DNA of 64,000 nt from CAYHWW01 sp964360145. GTDB lineage: Bacteria; Bdellovibrionota; UBA1018; CAYHWW01. Of the stretch, positions 18,415 to 27,925 are shown piece after piece (positions within the stretch are counted from its first letter, which is position 1; the number at the start of each line of letters is the position of its first letter). Location: the NCBI GenBank assembly GCA_964360145.1, contig CAYHWW010000002.1:11196-75195 (forward strand), read 5' to 3'. Under the pieces are notes generated by a model. That model was not told the DNA's origin, made no database searches, and worked only from the letters and a program-made list of their open reading frames with translations. A program made the position numbers and the translations under genes.

Positions 18415-19275
18415 ATGAGCGCAGTAGCCGCCTCCAGGCGGGATGAGGAGAAGGTTTTATTATTTCTCCTCATTTCTTTATTGCTCCACGGCACGTTGGC
18501 CGTCCTCCTTGATCTCGGTCGTCGTTGGGCAACGGAGCGCGAAGTCCGTGAAGTCACTATTGAAATTATTGATATCCCCCAAAAACGAGCTAACAAAGAC
18601 AGCACGAAACATCAGGTGGTTGAGACCGAGCTCAAACACGAAACCAAAGAATCCGCGCCCGACGCCTATTTGAGCGAGAAGAATCAGATCGTGCGGGAGC
18701 AAACCCGCGCGGCGCGCACGGCACCCTTTGTCGTGGGAAGGCCTGGGGCTGCGAAGGGTAAGGCAGAGAAGCGGTCGCCCCCCGGCAAGAGCACGCTCCG
18801 CGATCTTTCAGAGTTGGCCCTGAAGCCCAACTTAAAACCTCTTGGCCATCTCAACCCTCAGATGCAGGAGGGTGCACTGAGTTCTTCGACCAATGATTAT
18901 CTGAAAAACGTCAAGGCAGGTTCCCAGACTCTGCTCAACACGAAGGAGTACGCCTTTTTCTCTTTTTACCAACGAGTGCGGCGCCAGCTGGAGCAGTATT
19001 GGGAACCCGGCCTGCGTAAGCGCCTGCTCAACATGGTGGCAAGAGGCCGTTATCTTGCCTCCGAACGTGAGCATGCAACGAGACTTTTAGTGACAATGAA
19101 TGTCGTGGGTACAATCACGAATGTTCAGGTGGAAGATACCTCCGGCATCCTCGACTTGGACCAGGCCGCAGTGGATGCTTTCAATCGTGCCGGCCCATTT
19201 CCCAACCCTCCGCATGGGATGATGGATCAGGACGGAAAGGTGCGAGTGGAATGGGAATTCATCCTGAAGACGTGA
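18415..19275 (+). CDS. TonB-family energy transducer protein
   Basis: A 286 aa protein with a cytoplasmic N-terminus, one membrane helix (VLLFLLISLLLHGTLAVLL; the His in such helices is typical of TonB), a charged Lys/Glu/Pro-containing periplasmic linker, and a C-terminal TonB-like domain (RLLVTMNVVGTITNVQVEDTSGILDLDQAAVDAFNRA, broken here by function into short strands). It would couple the ExbBD/Tol motor to the outer membrane. No exbB/exbD neighbours are seen. It converges with the small minus-strand gene behind it, overlapping by 17 bases. Confidence 0.8.
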   Translation: MSAVAASRRDEEKVLLFLLISLLLHGTLAVLLDLGRRWATEREVREVTIEIIDIPQKRANKDSTKHQVVETELKHETKESAPDAYLSEKNQIVREQTRAARTAPFVVGRPGAAKGKAEKRSPPGKSTLRDLSELALKPNLKPLGHLNPQMQEGALSSSTNDYLKNVKAGSQTLLNTKEYAFFSFYQRVRRQLEQYWEPGLRKRLLNMVARGRYLASEREHATRLLVTMNVVGTITNVQVEDTSGILDLDQAAVDAFNRAGPFPNPPHGMMDQDGKVRVEWEFILKT

Positions 19276-19582
19276 TCTGGGTCTTGAGCTTGTCCAAGCC
19301 TTCTTGGAAGATAAAGTCGTCCCATATGCCATCGAGCTCGCGAAAGGCCTGAATCATGGCCTGGGCGGCGGCTTGCTCGCTGACACCATACTCCTGAGCA
19401 TAGTCGCGCATGGCGCGCAGAATGACCTGAAACCCAGGTTTACGCATGAGATCTTGCAGACGATTGCAGGCATTTGGCGAACGCGGGACCTTGGTGGCTA
19501 TGACCGCGGTGTTCAAGATACGCGTGAAACGATCATTGGCGGCGGAGTTGGTTTCTGTGGATGTTTGATTATGCTCTGCCAT
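19259..19582 (-). CDS. Small conserved-type hypothetical protein
   Basis: A 107 aa soluble protein I do not recognise. It is predicted mostly helical (MRDYAQEYGVSEQAAAQAMIQAFRELD, in two helices), with no signal peptide or membrane segment and a moderately acidic C-terminus. The ATG start codes an Asn/Thr-rich tail. It lies between the convergent TonB-family gene and the 3' end of gcvP on the same strand. It could also be a chance ORF, but the codon use and helix pattern favour a real gene. Confidence 0.6.
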   Translation of the reverse strand: MAEHNQTSTETNSAANDRFTRILNTAVIATKVPRSPNACNRLQDLMRKPGFQVILRAMRDYAQEYGVSEQAAAQAMIQAFRELDGIWDDFIFQEGLDKLKTQITSSG

Positions 19583-19675
19583 GTTGAACCCGCAGCATAT
19601 GATGCGCCGAGCCCTCTGTTGTCAAACTAAGCCGTGAAACTTAAAGACGTTGAACTCTGTTAAGAGACATCGTCA

Positions 19676-22561
19676 CTAGGTTTTGTTCACAGTCATCGCA
19701 TACTCATCCGTGGGCGGACAAGAGCAGATGAGTTGACGATCCCCCAGGACTTCATTGATGCGGCTCACCGCGGGCCAGAACTTGGATATATGCTGATGAC
19801 GAGTGGGATATGCGGCGCGCAACCGGCTGTACGGCCGCGTCCATTGGTCCGCGGCAATGGCCGTGGCGGTATGTGGCGCGTTTTTCAAGAGATTGTTGTC
19901 TTGAGTCATTACGCCCCTCTCAATCTCAGTGATCTCTTCGCGAATCTGAATCATGGCATCAATGAATCGGTTGATCTCATGAAGGGATTCGCTCTCCGTG
20001 GGCTCGATCATCAGCGTGCCTGTCACAGGGAAAGAAACCGTGGGGGCGTGAAACCCGTAGTCCATGAGGCGCTTTGCCACATCTTGAGGCTCAATGCCTG
20101 CCGAGGCCTTGAGGGGGCGGAGGTCGATGATGCACTCATGGGCGACAAAACCGTTCTTACCTTTGTAGAGCACGGGATAGTGGGCGTCGAGGCGACGCGC
20201 CATGTAGTTGGCGTTGAGGATGGCCACCTCCGTGGCGCGGGTGAGACCGGTGGCGCCCATCATGGTGATGTAGGTCCATGAGATGGGCAGGATGCTGGCG
20301 CTTCCCCAGGGGGCGGAGGAAATGGCCCCCACTCCGTTCTTGACTCCGGTGCTCACCACGGGGTGGGTGGGGAGAAAGGGCGCAAGATGAGACTTCACGC
20401 AAATGGGGCCCATGCCGGGGCCGCCGCCGCCGTGTGGGATGCAAAACGTCTTATGCAGGTTCAGGTGGCAGACATCAGGACCAAAATCACCGGGGCGGCA
20501 TAGACCCACCTGGGCATTCATATTGGCCCCATCCATGTACACTTGGCCGCCCGCGGTGTGCACGAGCTCACACACCTCCACGATGGATTCCTCGAAGACA
20601 CCATGAGTGGAGGGATACGTGATCATCAGAGCCGCCACGCGGCCCGCATAGTCCTTGATCTTGCCCCTGAGGTCAGCCAAATCCACATTGCCCTGGCCGT
20701 CACAGTCAACGACAACCACGCTGAGTCCAGCCATGGCGGCACTGGCGGGGTTGGTGCCGTGGGCGGACTTGGGAATCAAGCAGACATCGCGTTTTCCTTC
20801 TCCGCGGGACTCAAGATATTTTCGGATGACAAGGAGCCCTGCGTATTCACCCTGTGAGCCTGCGTTGGGCTGGAGGGATACGGCGGAGAACCCTGTGATT
20901 TCGGCGAGCATGCCTTGCAGCTGCTCCAACATGAGCTTGTAGCCCTCCACTTGGTCCTGGGGCGCGAAGGGATGGAGAGAGGAAACCTCGGGCCAACTGA
21001 GCGGAAGCATTTCAGATGTGGCGTTGAGTTTCATTGTGCATGAGCCCAGGGGGATCATGGAGTTTGCGAGGGATAGATCTTTGCCCTGAAGTCGGGTGAT
21101 GTAACGCAGAAACTCTGTTTCTGAGTGGTAGCTGTTGAACACGGGGTGGGTGAGGACCGCGGACTGACGCTTATGGCCGCCGAAGCCGATGGAGGAGGCC
21201 TCTTTGGTCAGTTCGTCCAAGGTGAAGTCGAATTTGCGGCCCGACGCGAATACGGTCAGCACGTCCTTCACGTCAGCGGGGGAGGTGGTCTCATCGAGGG
21301 AGATGGTGATGGACTTGCCATCCAGGAGGCGAAGATTGATATGGCGAGCGCGAGCACGGTCCAAGATCTCATGGGCCTGGGCGTCTCCACTGCCCAACTT
21401 TACGCGTATGGTATCAAAGAACACTCCATCGCCCACATCGTAGCCAAGGCGCTTTAACCCCGTGGCGAGGAGGGCCGCCATGGAGTGTACCCGATGCGCG
21501 GTTGCCATCAGTCCCGCGGGACCATGATAGACGGCATACATGCTCGACATGATGGCGAGCAGCACTTGGGCAGTGCAGATGTTGCTTGTGGCCTTGTCCC
21601 GACGAATATGTTGCTCACGGGTTTGCAGGGCCAGGCGGTAGGCGGTGCGTCCTTCGGCGTCTTTGGACGCACCCGCGATGCGGCCAGGTAGCTGACGCTT
21701 ATACTCATCGCGGGCTGAGATGAAGGCGGCGTGGGGGCCGCCGTAGCCCATGGGTACGCCGAAGCGCTGGGTGTTGCCCACGGCGATGTCCGCACCAAGT
21801 TCGCCGGGGGACTGCATTACGGTAAGGGCAAGAATGTCGCAGGCCATGGCCACGAGAGCGCCACTGGCGTGGGCCTTTTCGATGAAGCCCTTGAAGTTGT
21901 GAACCGTGCCGTCAGTGGCTGGGTATTGCACAAGGGCGCCGCAATAGTTTTGTGACCAGTCCACGCTCTCGAACTTACCCACGACGACGGGGATGCCCAT
22001 CCAATGCGCACGGGTCTTCACCACTTCGATGGTTTGGGGATGGCAATGGTCAGCGAGGAAGAAGGCCCGGCGTTCGCCGTCCTTGCCCTTGATGGCACTG
22101 CACATTGCCATGGCCTCCGCCGCGGCGGTGCCTTCATCGAGCAAAGAGGCATTGGCTACGGCGAGGCCCGTGAGATCCATGACCATGGTTTGGAAATTCA
22201 TCATGGCTTCAAGACGACCCTGGGAGATCTCGGCTTGGTATGGGGTGTACTGGGTATACCAACCGGGGTTCTCCAGAATGCCACGTTGAATTACGGGAGG
22301 CGTAATCGTGCCGCTGTAGCCCATGCCGATGTAGGAACGGCAAATGCGATTTTTGCTGAACATTGCCCGCAAGTCTCGCAGGGCATCATGCTCACTTTTG
22401 GCGGCAGGGAGCTGCAGCGTACGCTTGATGCGAATTTGCCGGGGGACGGTGGCATCGACGAGCTTATCCAGGGAGGGAAGATCGAGGGCCTTGAGCATGA
22501 TGGCCACTTCGGCCTCATTGGGCCCGATATGACGAGACGTGAATCCAGCAGTGGTATCCAT
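19676..22561 (-). CDS. gcvP: Glycine dehydrogenase (decarboxylating), P protein
   Basis: A 961 aa single-chain P protein (alpha and beta halves fused, as in most proteobacteria). The PLP lysine lies in HLNLHKTFCIPHGGGGPGMG; the N-terminal half carries RHIGPNEAEV, SYIGMGYSGT and EISQGRLEAMMNFQTM. It decarboxylates glycine and passes the aminomethyl group to lipoyl-GcvH. It is the last gene of the folD-gcvT-gcvH-gcvP operon, 26 bases after gcvH. Confidence 0.97.
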   Translation of the reverse strand: MDTTAGFTSRHIGPNEAEVAIMLKALDLPSLDKLVDATVPRQIRIKRTLQLPAAKSEHDALRDLRAMFSKNRICRSYIGMGYSGTITPPVIQRGILENPGWYTQYTPYQAEISQGRLEAMMNFQTMVMDLTGLAVANASLLDEGTAAAEAMAMCSAIKGKDGERRAFFLADHCHPQTIEVVKTRAHWMGIPVVVGKFESVDWSQNYCGALVQYPATDGTVHNFKGFIEKAHASGALVAMACDILALTVMQSPGELGADIAVGNTQRFGVPMGYGGPHAAFISARDEYKRQLPGRIAGASKDAEGRTAYRLALQTREQHIRRDKATSNICTAQVLLAIMSSMYAVYHGPAGLMATAHRVHSMAALLATGLKRLGYDVGDGVFFDTIRVKLGSGDAQAHEILDRARARHINLRLLDGKSITISLDETTSPADVKDVLTVFASGRKFDFTLDELTKEASSIGFGGHKRQSAVLTHPVFNSYHSETEFLRYITRLQGKDLSLANSMIPLGSCTMKLNATSEMLPLSWPEVSSLHPFAPQDQVEGYKLMLEQLQGMLAEITGFSAVSLQPNAGSQGEYAGLLVIRKYLESRGEGKRDVCLIPKSAHGTNPASAAMAGLSVVVVDCDGQGNVDLADLRGKIKDYAGRVAALMITYPSTHGVFEESIVEVCELVHTAGGQVYMDGANMNAQVGLCRPGDFGPDVCHLNLHKTFCIPHGGGGPGMGPICVKSHLAPFLPTHPVVSTGVKNGVGAISSAPWGSASILPISWTYITMMGATGLTRATEVAILNANYMARRLDAHYPVLYKGKNGFVAHECIIDLRPLKASAGIEPQDVAKRLMDYGFHAPTVSFPVTGTLMIEPTESESLHEINRFIDAMIQIREEITEIERGVMTQDNNLLKNAPHTATAIAADQWTRPYSRLRAAYPTRHQHISKFWPAVSRINEVLGDRQLICSCPPTDEYAMTVNKT

Positions 22562-22587
22562 GAATGCCCCCTAGGCTTTGCCTGTAT

Positions 22588-22980
22588 TTAGAGAGTGGAA
22601 ACGTAGTCTGTGTAGGCTTTGCTGTCCAACAAACCATCCAGAGTGCTTTTGTCCGTGACCTGAATGCGGACTAGCCAGCCATCAGTGTGTGGCGCGGAAT
22701 TGATGAGCCCGGGCTCTTGAGGCAGGGCACCGTGCACTTCAACCACCTTGCCCGTCACCGGCGAGTAAATATCGCTGACAGCTTTGATGGACTCGACAAC
22801 GCCCAGCGTATCGCCTTTTTTGAGTTCCCGTCCCACCGCGGGTAGCTCCAGAAAAACGATTTCACCGAGGGCCTCTTGAGCATGATCGGTGATGCCGACG
22901 GTAATCACGTCGCCGGAGGTTTGAGAAGTCCACTCATGGTCCTTGGTGTATCTCAGTTCCGCGGGAAAATTTTTACTCAT
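22588..22980 (-). CDS. gcvH: Glycine cleavage system H protein
   Basis: A 130 aa lipoyl carrier. The lipoylation lysine is Lys66 in VVESIKAVSDIYSPVTG, and the N-terminus RYTKDHEW is diagnostic. It shuttles the aminomethyl group from GcvP to GcvT. An ATG start at 22980 follows a GGAGGA site. It is 22 bases behind gcvT. Confidence 0.97.
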   Translation of the reverse strand: MSKNFPAELRYTKDHEWTSQTSGDVITVGITDHAQEALGEIVFLELPAVGRELKKGDTLGVVESIKAVSDIYSPVTGKVVEVHGALPQEPGLINSAPHTDGWLVRIQVTDKSTLDGLLDSKAYTDYVSTL

Positions 22981-23002
22981 ATGTCCTCCAGGTCTGTGTC
23001 AC

Positions 23003-24088
23003 TTAGTAAGGTCTTTTGTAGAACGGCGTGGGCACCACTTCGTGGGGCACGCGTTGATCGCGAATCACCACATCCAACTTTGTGCCATGGCCCGCGGACG
23101 CAGCATCAACATAAGCGATGGCAATGCCGTGATTCAAGGACGGAGAATGGGTGCCCGATGTCACGATGCCAACGGCACGGCCATCCCTCTCCACAACGTA
23201 GCCTTGGCGGGGAACCCCCCGGCCCGCGGTTTTCAGGCCCACCAATGTCCGTCCCAAGCCCTTTTCTTTGAGCGCCATCAACGAAGCTCGGCCCACGAAG
23301 TCACCCTTATCCATTTTGACTACCCACCCGAGGCCAGCCTCCAGTGGATTCAGCGTCTCGCTAATTTCGTGACCGTAGAGCGGAAACTTCATCTCCGTGC
23401 GAAGAGTGTCCCGGGCGCCGAGACCACAGGCCTTGATGCCGTAGGGCTGGCCCGCATCAAGGCAGGCGCGCCATACCGCGGGGCCGTGGTCCCAGGGCAC
23501 GTAAAGCTCAAAGCCGTCTTCACCGGTGTAGCCCGTGCGGGCAATGAGGGCCTCCTTACCTAAAACGAGTCCCTCGGCGAACCAATAGTATTTAATAGCA
23601 TCAAGGGCAGTGTCGGTGAGGCGAGCGACCACTGCGGCGGCATGGCGACCCTGGATGGCGATCTGGCTCCAAGCGGGGCTTTCATTTTCCACTGAAACGC
23701 CCTGGGGTGCGTGGTCCCGAATCCATGCGAAATCTTTATCCGTGTTGGAGGCATTGACGCAGATGAAGAACTCATCCGGGCCCTTGCGATGAATGATGAG
23801 GTCATCCACGCAGCCGCCATCCGGTTGGCACATGACGTTATATTGGGCCTGGCCGTCTACGATGCGGGACACGTTGTTGGTGACGAGGCCGTTCAAGAAG
23901 GCAAGAGCACCCTTGCCTCGCACCACGACTTCGCCCATGTGAGAGACATCAAAAAGGCCGATGGCGGATCGACAGGTGTTGTGTTCGTCGGCGAGACCCG
24001 TGTACTGCACGGGCATATGCCAGCCGCCGAACTCCACCATGCGGCCGCCCAGATCAATGTGTTGCTGATGTAGCGCGGTTTGTTTCAT
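23003..24088 (-). CDS. gcvT: Glycine cleavage system T protein (aminomethyltransferase)
   Basis: A 361 aa tetrahydrofolate-dependent aminomethyltransferase. Family marks include MVEFGGWHMPVQYTG, GLFDVSHMGEVVV and the catalytic Asp region CQPDGGCVDDLI. It releases ammonia and makes 5,10-methylene-THF. Its ATG overlaps the folD stop by 4 bases, so it is coupled to the enzyme that oxidises its product. Confidence 0.97.
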   Translation of the reverse strand: MKQTALHQQHIDLGGRMVEFGGWHMPVQYTGLADEHNTCRSAIGLFDVSHMGEVVVRGKGALAFLNGLVTNNVSRIVDGQAQYNVMCQPDGGCVDDLIIHRKGPDEFFICVNASNTDKDFAWIRDHAPQGVSVENESPAWSQIAIQGRHAAAVVARLTDTALDAIKYYWFAEGLVLGKEALIARTGYTGEDGFELYVPWDHGPAVWRACLDAGQPYGIKACGLGARDTLRTEMKFPLYGHEISETLNPLEAGLGWVVKMDKGDFVGRASLMALKEKGLGRTLVGLKTAGRGVPRQGYVVERDGRAVGIVTSGTHSPSLNHGIAIAYVDAASAGHGTKLDVVIRDQRVPHEVVPTPFYKRPY

Positions 24089-24951
24089 TTGAGGTGCTCC
24101 AGGGAGGTCCGTGCCCGGGCGAGAGTCAACGTGTTGGCCATGAGCATGGCAATGGTCATGGGGCCAACACCACCAGGAACGGGGGTAATAGCCTTTACTT
24201 TGGGCGCCACCTGTTCGTAGTTCACGTCTCCAGCGAGCTTGCCGGTGGGCAGTCGGTTGATGCCCACGTCGATGACTACGGCGGTTGACTTCCAGGGCAG
24301 ATCGCCACCCAGCATTTGGGGGCGACCAATGGCAGCAACCACCAAGTCGGCTGTGGCGATGTGGGCAGCGAGATTGGTGGTGCGGGAATGGGCCATGGTG
24401 ACCGTGGCGTCCGCCTGAAGCAGGAGCTGGGCCATGGGCTTGCCCACGATGTCGCTGCGACCCACGACCAAGGCATTCATGCCCCTGGGGCTGATCTGAT
24501 AGTGGGAGAGAATCTCCATGACGCCCGCCGGAGTGCAGGGGGCGACGGTGCCGCGCCCCTGGGAGAGTAGTCCGACGTTTTGGGGCGAGAAGCAGTCCAC
24601 GTCTTTCAGTGGATCCAGGGCATCAAAGATCACTCTCTCGTTGATCTGGGGGGGTAAGGGCTTTTGCACCAAGATGCCGTCCACCGCATCGTCCGCGTTG
24701 AGATCGTGCACCAGCTGCAAGAGGTCTTTCTGGAGCGTGCTGGCAGGCAACTTGTAGTCTTTGTGGCCATAACCGAGGTCAGCGCACATCTGGCCTTTTT
24801 TTGCCACGTAGACACGGCTTGCGGGGTCGTCCCCCACGAGAATGGTGGCAAGAGACGGTGGGCGCCCCACGCGCTGGCGGAACTCCGCCAACTCTTGGCG
24901 GAGCCGGAGATATAGCGCCTCAGAGACGGATTTTGCGCTTAATACCAACAC
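24085..24951 (-). CDS. folD: Bifunctional methylene-THF dehydrogenase / methenyl-THF cyclohydrolase FolD
   Basis: About 288 aa when started at GTG 24951 (TTG 24948 is an alternative). An open frame continues upstream to 25071 but would add 40 residues absent from the family and would cross a strong inverted repeat. Motifs: YVAKKGQMC (YxxxK catalytic), KDVDCFSPQNVG, GRSDIVGKPMAQLL and TPVPGGVGPMT. It interconverts methylene- and formyl-level folates. Placement at the head of the gcv operon makes a complete glycine-to-one-carbon unit. Confidence 0.92.
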   Translation of the reverse strand: MLVLSAKSVSEALYLRLRQELAEFRQRVGRPPSLATILVGDDPASRVYVAKKGQMCADLGYGHKDYKLPASTLQKDLLQLVHDLNADDAVDGILVQKPLPPQINERVIFDALDPLKDVDCFSPQNVGLLSQGRGTVAPCTPAGVMEILSHYQISPRGMNALVVGRSDIVGKPMAQLLLQADATVTMAHSRTTNLAAHIATADLVVAAIGRPQMLGGDLPWKSTAVVIDVGINRLPTGKLAGDVNYEQVAPKVKAITPVPGGVGPMTIAMLMANTLTLARARTSLEHLK

Positions 24952-25007
24952 GAGAATGTTGTAACCGCCGAGCGGCGGCTCCACAAGGGTCTTCAAGCAC
25001 GGAGTCG

Positions 25008-25042
25008 GAATCTTGACGCCACGCCCGGGTGCGTCAAGATTC
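25008..25042. promoter_or_regulatory. 12-bp perfect inverted repeat in folD leader
   Basis: GAATCTTGACGC (25008-25019) and GCGTCAAGATTC (25031-25042) form perfect arms around an 11-base centre, 57-91 bases upstream of the folD start. No T tract follows on either strand, so it looks more like an operator or leader hairpin than a terminator. A second GC hairpin (CCGCCG/CGGCGG, 24965-24978) lies just before the folD start. Function is not known. Confidence 0.5.
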
Positions 25043-25155
25043 ACGCGGTGTCCGGGGCAGGCTTTGCCCATGGTTCATGGGGCCGGGGGAAAATTCCACC
25101 AAGAGATCAAGGACTCCCCAGGGAGGGAGGGGTTTACCGGGGGATGGATTAAGCA

Positions 25156-25171
25156 TGGTCCGGTGTTTGCT
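25156..25171 (+). promoter_or_regulatory. Candidate sigma-54 promoter for the flg operon
   Basis: TGGTCCG-GTGT-TTGCT matches the sigma-54 consensus TGGCACG-N4-TTGCW in 10 of 12 defined bases, with the invariant GG and GC pairs exactly 10 bases apart. It lies 30 bases upstream of the flgF ATG with a GGCGAGG site between. Middle flagellar genes are often sigma-54 dependent. Confidence 0.4.
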
Positions 25172-25200
25172 CTGTATGCTTTTGGCGAGGACTACCTAGT

Positions 25201-26151
25201 ATGGGATCACCCAGCGGCCTTTGGACTTCTGTTTCCGGCGGACAGGCTCAAAGCCAGAACATCGATACGATTTCCAACAACATCGCCAACGCCAATACGG
25301 TTGGTTACAAAAAAGATGAGATCGCCTTCAAAGAGTATCTCACCTCCGTGGAAAACCCCGGAGACCCAGTCATAGACATTCCTCGAACGGCCTTTAAAGA
25401 TTCAGATTTTTACCATCACGATGGCCGCGAGAATGCCATGGTGGATGTGCAGGGCGTGCATACTGACCACGCTCAGGGCCATTATAAGCAGACCGGGGGC
25501 GCCTTCGACCTTGCCGTGGAGGGCCCGGGTTTCTTCGCTTTGCAAACACCCCAGGGAATCCAGTACACCCGGGCAGGGGCCTTTCTGATGAATGCCCAGG
25601 GCCAGCTGGTCAATGCGGATGGGCATCAGCTCTTGGGCCTCAATGCCGATGGCGTGGAGGCGTTGGAAGCCGCACGCACCGCGGCTCAGGAGCAGCAGCA
25701 GTCAGCGCAAGGGGCGCCCACCGCCCAGGTTCAGCCCGCGGCACCCAATCTATTCGCCACCGCTCTTCAGCGCCAGCCGGCCCAGGTGGGGAGTACCCTG
25801 GGGCCCATCGTCGTTGGAGCACCGGCATCGAAAGTGACCGTGAGCGCTCAGGGCAGGATCTATGAGGGCGACACCCTTCTTGGGGCCGTGGTGCTGGCGG
25901 AATTCCCCGACGTGAAACGCCTGAAGAAGGCGGCGGGCACGACATTCGTCAACGAGGATCCGACAAATACCCCGCTGCCCGCGCGCTTGTCGCGGGTGCA
26001 TCAGGGAGCTCTCGAACAGAGCAACGTCAATGCGACGTCGGAGCTTGTGAATTTGATCAAGGCCAATCGGCTATTCGAAGGAAACATGCGCGCACTGAAG
26101 GTTTACGGTGACATGGCGGCCAAAGAAGCCAACGAGGTAGGTAAATTATGA
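25201..26151 (+). CDS. flgF: Flagellar basal-body proximal rod protein FlgF
   Basis: A 316 aa rod/hook family protein. The N-terminal rod motif (NIDTISNNIANANTVGYKKDE) and the C-terminal NVNATSELVNLIKANRLFEGNMRAL helix place it in the FlgF/FlgG group; adjacency to a clear flgG makes this FlgF. An Ala/Gln-rich insertion (about residues 155-195) makes it longer than usual. It is the first gene of a 12-gene flagellar run and overlaps flgG by 4 bases. Confidence 0.88.
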   Translation: MGSPSGLWTSVSGGQAQSQNIDTISNNIANANTVGYKKDEIAFKEYLTSVENPGDPVIDIPRTAFKDSDFYHHDGRENAMVDVQGVHTDHAQGHYKQTGGAFDLAVEGPGFFALQTPQGIQYTRAGAFLMNAQGQLVNADGHQLLGLNADGVEALEAARTAAQEQQQSAQGAPTAQVQPAAPNLFATALQRQPAQVGSTLGPIVVGAPASKVTVSAQGRIYEGDTLLGAVVLAEFPDVKRLKKAAGTTFVNEDPTNTPLPARLSRVHQGALEQSNVNATSELVNLIKANRLFEGNMRALKVYGDMAAKEANEVGKL

Positions 26152-26936
26152 CAATGAGATCACTTGATATCGCGGCGACGGGGATGAAGGCCCAAGAGGC
26201 CCAGCTGGACCAAATTTCCAACGACATGGCCAATATGAACACCACGGCCTACAAGCGGGGACGCACGGAGTTTCAAGACTTGATGTACCAAACACTCCGC
26301 GAACCCGCGGGCGAGGCCGCGCTAGATCGTTCCCCGGTTGGCATTCAAGTCGGTACTGGCGTGAAGGTGGGGGCCCAGTACAGCATCCACGAAAGCGGGG
26401 CCTCGAAATCGACAGGGGGCAACTTGGACATGATGATCAATGGTGAGGGTTTCTTTGCCGTCCAGCTGCCCAACGGGCAGATCGGCTACACCAGGGATGG
26501 CACGTTCAAGATGAGCCCACAGGGACAACTCCTTTCCACCAGCGGCTATCCGCTGGTTCCGGGCATTACCATCCCGCCAAACAGCGCCAACATCAAGATC
26601 AGCCCCCAGGGCGCCGTGAGCGTCAGTTCACCAACAGGAGCCGACAGTGTCGTGGGGCAGATTCAGCTTGTGAACTTCATTAACCCCAGTGGCACGAAGC
26701 GCGTGGGTGAAAACATCATGGTGCCCACGGCGGCATCGGGCCAGCCCCAGCAAGGCAATCCCGGCGACGGAGTGCTCGGCTATGTGCAGCAGGGCATGCT
26801 GGAAACCTCCAATGTGAAACCAACAGAAGCTATTGTGGACATGATCAAGACCCAGCGCACCTATGAGACCAATGCCAAGATCATGAACGTGGCGGATCAA
26901 ATGTGGGCCACCACCAATAATGTCGGAACGAAGTAA
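26148..26936 (+). CDS. flgG: Flagellar distal rod protein FlgG
   Basis: A 262 aa protein of standard FlgG length. N-terminus MRSLDIAATGMKAQEAQLD and QISNDMANMNTTAYKRGR is diagnostic, as is the C-terminal LETSNVKPTEAIVDMIKTQ stretch. It builds the distal rod that passes through the P and L rings made by the genes downstream. Confidence 0.96.
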   Translation: MTMRSLDIAATGMKAQEAQLDQISNDMANMNTTAYKRGRTEFQDLMYQTLREPAGEAALDRSPVGIQVGTGVKVGAQYSIHESGASKSTGGNLDMMINGEGFFAVQLPNGQIGYTRDGTFKMSPQGQLLSTSGYPLVPGITIPPNSANIKISPQGAVSVSSPTGADSVVGQIQLVNFINPSGTKRVGENIMVPTAASGQPQQGNPGDGVLGYVQQGMLETSNVKPTEAIVDMIKTQRTYETNAKIMNVADQMWATTNNVGTK

Positions 26937-27925
26937 TGGATAACCTGGGTCTCTGCGTGCGTGCGAGTTTCATCGCTTTGGTCATTGCCCTGAGCTCGGT
27001 GGTCCGGGCGAGTGAGTCCCCCATGACTTCCGTGCGCGCTTTGACTCAAAAAGAGTCCGTCAACGCAGTCAGCGAAACGGTGTGTTTGGCTGACGTGTTC
27101 GAGGAGTTCTGGGTGGACTCGCGTTGTCCCAGGGACAAAGAGGGTTGCTGCCCGTGGAAGCTAGATACCAACCGTCGCGTCACCGTCACTCGGGCTGAAG
27201 CGGCCCGGGTTGCCCTCGCCGCGAAGGTGATCTTGGACGTTTCTTCAGTGAGGGGCGCCACTGAAACGACGGTGATACAGACACATCGCTCACTCGGTGC
27301 GGACGAGGTGCGAGCTCGTGTGGTGGAAAAACTGAAGGCACTGGGGGGGGACGGCCGGTGGGGCGTTGTCGATGCCCGCACCCACGGCAGTGTCAATGTT
27401 CCGCTGGGTTCAAAATGGGATGTGGCCCTTCCCACCACGCTCATGAAGCTCTCTAGCGTGAAAATTCTCTATGAGGATGGTTCCGGCGACGCGCTGGCGG
27501 GCTGGGCCCAGGTGACTGTGGCTCACTACAGGTCCGCGCTTGTGGCGCGAAGAGACATCCCCGCGGGAGGCTCGTTGCGCCCCGAAGACTTCAAGACTCA
27601 AGAGATGGATGTGCTGGCGCCCGCGGCCAACGCGGACGGCCCGGCGGCGTCAGCAGCCTTCGACGGCACCGTGCCCATGAGGGCGCGCCTTGCTCTTCGT
27701 GCTGGCGCCGTGCTTACGGCGGCCACCATGGAAAAGGCGCCCGCGGTGCTTATGGGTGATGCGGTCACCCTGGTATTGAAGAGCGAGAACCTCAAGGTCA
27801 TGACGAAGGGAATATCCCAGGGCAGCGGCGCCATTGGCGACACGGTTTCCGTGCAGTTGCGCAGCTTTAACCGCACATTCCGCGGCAAGGTAGCCGAGGG
27901 CAAGCAGGTGGAGGTGTGGCTGTGA
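26936..27925 (+). CDS. flgA: Flagellar P-ring assembly chaperone FlgA
   Basis: A 329 aa exported protein with a signal peptide (SFIALVIALSSVVRA) and a C-terminal SAF-type domain (ARRDIPAGGSLRPEDF, ARLALRAGAVLTAATMEKAP, GDAVTLVLKSENLKVMTKG). It assists FlgI polymerisation in the periplasm. It is longer than E. coli FlgA (219 aa), with an extra N-terminal domain. The ATG shares one base with the flgG stop. Confidence 0.88.
   Translation: MDNLGLCVRASFIALVIALSSVVRASESPMTSVRALTQKESVNAVSETVCLADVFEEFWVDSRCPRDKEGCCPWKLDTNRRVTVTRAEAARVALAAKVILDVSSVRGATETTVIQTHRSLGADEVRARVVEKLKALGGDGRWGVVDARTHGSVNVPLGSKWDVALPTTLMKLSSVKILYEDGSGDALAGWAQVTVAHYRSALVARRDIPAGGSLRPEDFKTQEMDVLAPAANADGPAASAAFDGTVPMRARLALRAGAVLTAATMEKAPAVLMGDAVTLVLKSENLKVMTKGISQGSGAIGDTVSVQLRSFNRTFRGKVAEGKQVEVWL

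Noticed and set aside
25008..25042. Intrinsic terminator reading of the folD leader inverted repeat
   Set aside because: No T tract follows the stem on either strand.
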